Origin: Mycobacterium sp. D16Q14
GTDB lineage: Bacteria > Actinomycetota > Actinomycetes > Mycobacteriales > Mycobacteriaceae
Reading direction: 5' to 3'
Length of the DNA: 64,000 nt
Assembly: GCA_002013415.1 (NCBI GenBank)
Contig: MAEX01000017.1
Location: 51,927-115,926 of the forward strand
The notes under the pieces were generated by a model. It searched no databases and was not told the DNA's origin. It worked only from the letters and a program-made list of their open reading frames with translations. Both the position numbers and the translations under genes were made by a program. Shown here piece by piece: positions 62,752 to 64,000 of this stretch. The number at the start of each line of letters is the position of its first letter. Position 1 is the first letter of the stretch.

Positions 62752-63069
62752 TTACGAGGTTTCGTATCCCATTAGGGACAGTGCTTGTTCGTGCGATGTG
62801 CAGTCTTCGATACGACACAGCGGCGTTAAACCGTTGGCCGGGTCTAGGTCAGCGTCGAGGACGACCGCGTTCTCGTCGGATAGAAAGACGTCGACGGTCT
62901 TCGGTAGGTGAAGTAGGTTCACCGGAATCTTGAGCAGGTTTCCGAAAGACTCCGCAGATACCACGGTGATCAGTAGGTACCAGGTTGTGTCGCCGTCGGT
63001 GCATCTGTAGTGGTTGGTCTTCGGGCAGAACTGCGGTAGGAACTCCGCTATCAGTTCAGCTGAATGCAT
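62752..63069 (-). CDS. Small phage protein, DUF7572-like
   Basis: 105 residues from ATG 63069, 2 nt after the tail-protein stop. The sequence HSAELIAEFLPQFCPKTNHYRCTDGDTTWYLLITV and FLSDENAVVLDADLDPANGLTPLCRIEDC is found near tail genes of mycobacteriophages (from memory, not checked). Two cysteine pairs. Probably translated with the tail gene. Confidence 0.65.
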   Translation of the reverse strand: MHSAELIAEFLPQFCPKTNHYRCTDGDTTWYLLITVVSAESFGNLLKIPVNLLHLPKTVDVFLSDENAVVLDADLDPANGLTPLCRIEDCTSHEQALSLMGYETS

Positions 63070-63071
63070 CG

Positions 63072-64000
63072 TCACGCCTTCCAGAACACCCAAAGGACAC
63101 CGGTAGCACCGGCACCACCGGCGGCACCGCTGGCTGCGAACGAACCGTTAGCACCACCACCGCCACCTCCTCCACCACCGCCGCCGGGGTAACCACCAGC
63201 TCCACCGACACCACCTACATAGGCTGTGCCACCTGAGTTGCCTCCACCACCGCCGCCTCCTCCGCCCGCGCCACCGCATTTAACAGTCGCACCAGCTGAG
63301 ACAGCGCCACCGCTGGACCCGGACCCACCGGGTCTGGCTCCGGCACCGTAAGCGCCTCCGGCTGCTGCGGCAGAGCCGTTACCGGCTACCCCGTTGACCC
63401 CGTTGACCGTACCGCCAGGGCTGTATGCGCCCGCACCGCCCATCCCACCTGATCCAGGGTTGGACGCGGTATATGCATAGCCGAATGACGTTGCGATACC
63501 GCCCGCGCCGGGGGCTGTTGTTAGGTAGGACCCGAACGACGAGTTGTTGTTAGACGTACCGATCGTTACGGATACAGGCCACGTAATGTCAGCAGGGTCG
63601 AACTGCTGCACCAGGTAACCGCCTGTATTACCCCCGGCCCCGCCAGTTCCACCTGAGGCGGCAATAGTGCCGTTGGTACCGGCTGACCCCGGTCGCCCAC
63701 CGCCGACACCGATTACGACGAGTTCACTAAGGGTCGGAGAGGGTTTAGCGTACGTGGACGAAGACGTGATCGTGTCTACGGTGTAACCGTTGATGACAGC
63801 TTGCTTTATCGTCTCGATCGTCTCTTGAACTTCGGTAGGGGTACCCGTAGCAGACGAGCCACCAAACCAGCCGTTGACGATCGCCTGGCCGGTAGCGACG
63901 AGGTCATTACCGATATCGACTACGTCGTTACCTAGGTCGACCAAACCTTCCACTGCGGAAGCTGCGACCGTGCCGACGATGCTGCTACCGTCGAGTTGGG
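63072..64000 (-). CDS. Glycine-rich phage minor tail protein (N-terminus outside window)
   Basis: The reading frame is open to the right edge (QLDGSSIVGTVAASAVEGLVDLGNDVVDIG reads through the apparent start at 63953), so the 309 or more residues seen are the C-terminal part. The main body is Gly-rich (GGGGGGGGGGANGSFAAS, GGTGGAGGNTGGY) with collagen-like or PGII-helix fold, as in tail tip and receptor-binding proteins of mycobacteriophages. Confidence 0.85.
   Translation of the reverse strand, partial: QLDGSSIVGTVAASAVEGLVDLGNDVVDIGNDLVATGQAIVNGWFGGSSATGTPTEVQETIETIKQAVINGYTVDTITSSSTYAKPSPTLSELVVIGVGGGRPGSAGTNGTIAASGGTGGAGGNTGGYLVQQFDPADITWPVSVTIGTSNNNSSFGSYLTTAPGAGGIATSFGYAYTASNPGSGGMGGAGAYSPGGTVNGVNGVAGNGSAAAAGGAYGAGARPGGSGSSGGAVSAGATVKCGGAGGGGGGGGGNSGGTAYVGGVGGAGGYPGGGGGGGGGGGANGSFAASGAAGGAGATGVLWVFWKA

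Noticed and set aside
63072..63900. PE_PGRS-like glycine-rich protein
   Set aside because: No PE domain, and position after phage genes with a DUF7572-like neighbour fits a phage tail protein.
1..64000. CRISPR arrays and IS elements
   Set aside because: No regularly spaced direct repeats of 25-40 nt and no transposase reading frames were seen.

Overview
The window comes from a high-GC actinobacterium, most likely a rapidly growing mycobacterium of the Mycobacteroides abscessus/chelonae group (inference). The support is an mce operon, mycobacterial-type lipoproteins, gene order that matches the M. tuberculosis Rv2357c-Rv2314c neighbourhood (glyS, the Rv2345 homologue, dgt, dnaG, the Rv2342 homologue, tRNA-Asn, Rv2326c-Rv2325c, uspABC, tldD/pmbA) and a mycobacteriophage-like prophage end.

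Region by region. 1-6.0 kb: the distal half of an mce operon (mceB 3' end, C, D, lipoprotein E, F) plus a PF10118 protein. 6.1-10.7 kb: glyS with a class III aminotransferase, converging on ACC deaminase and its GntR regulator, which has a perfect palindrome over its own start. 10.75-16.6 kb: TPM-domain protein, dgt, dnaG, a small membrane protein, a large hairpin and tRNA-Asn. 16.6-20.5 kb: accessory stretch of small orphan (possibly immunity) genes, an ankyrin gene and a frameshifted fragment of the large toxin gene found at 25.7-29.0 kb. 20.5-25.2 kb: secreted proteins, a VIT-family transporter and an ECF transporter (S-A-A' fusion plus T). 25.2-30.2 kb: a large membrane-anchored polymorphic toxin with a predicted PD-(D/E)XK nuclease domain and a DUF7832-type immunity gene. 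30.2-33.6 kb: uspABC sugar ABC transporter, split by a small opposed membrane-protein gene. 33.6-39.9 kb: TldD/PmbA pair, a two-component system with a DUF4153-like membrane protein, and tRNA-Met/Ile. 40.1-44.0 kb: a lower-GC, two-gene, Hachiman-like defence operon (nuclease-like HamA plus helicase HamB). 44.4-53.9 kb: secreted or envelope enzymes (RsiV/DUF3298-like protein, arylsulfatase, S1/P1 nuclease, GH16, catalase-like peroxidase with cytochrome b561, VanX-type dipeptidase) and membrane proteins. 53.9-55.7 kb: an ABC-F ribosome-protection gene behind a WhiB7-like promoter and a three-codon leader ORF with an attenuator-like stem. 55.7-58.2 kb: two tandem M4 metalloproteases flanking an emfourin-type inhibitor. 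58.2-60.9 kb: secreted protein, acyl-CoA dehydrogenase, cysteine hydrolase and the 3' end of glgP. 60.9-64.0 kb: one end of a prophage integrated in glgP (serine integrase, lipoprotein, small phage protein, glycine-rich tail protein).

The most novel material is the polymorphic toxin/immunity locus with its degenerate relative 8.6 kb away, followed by the Hachiman-like operon, the doubly regulated ABC-F gene and the protease-inhibitor-protease cassette. All family assignments come from reading the translated sequence; no database search was run.
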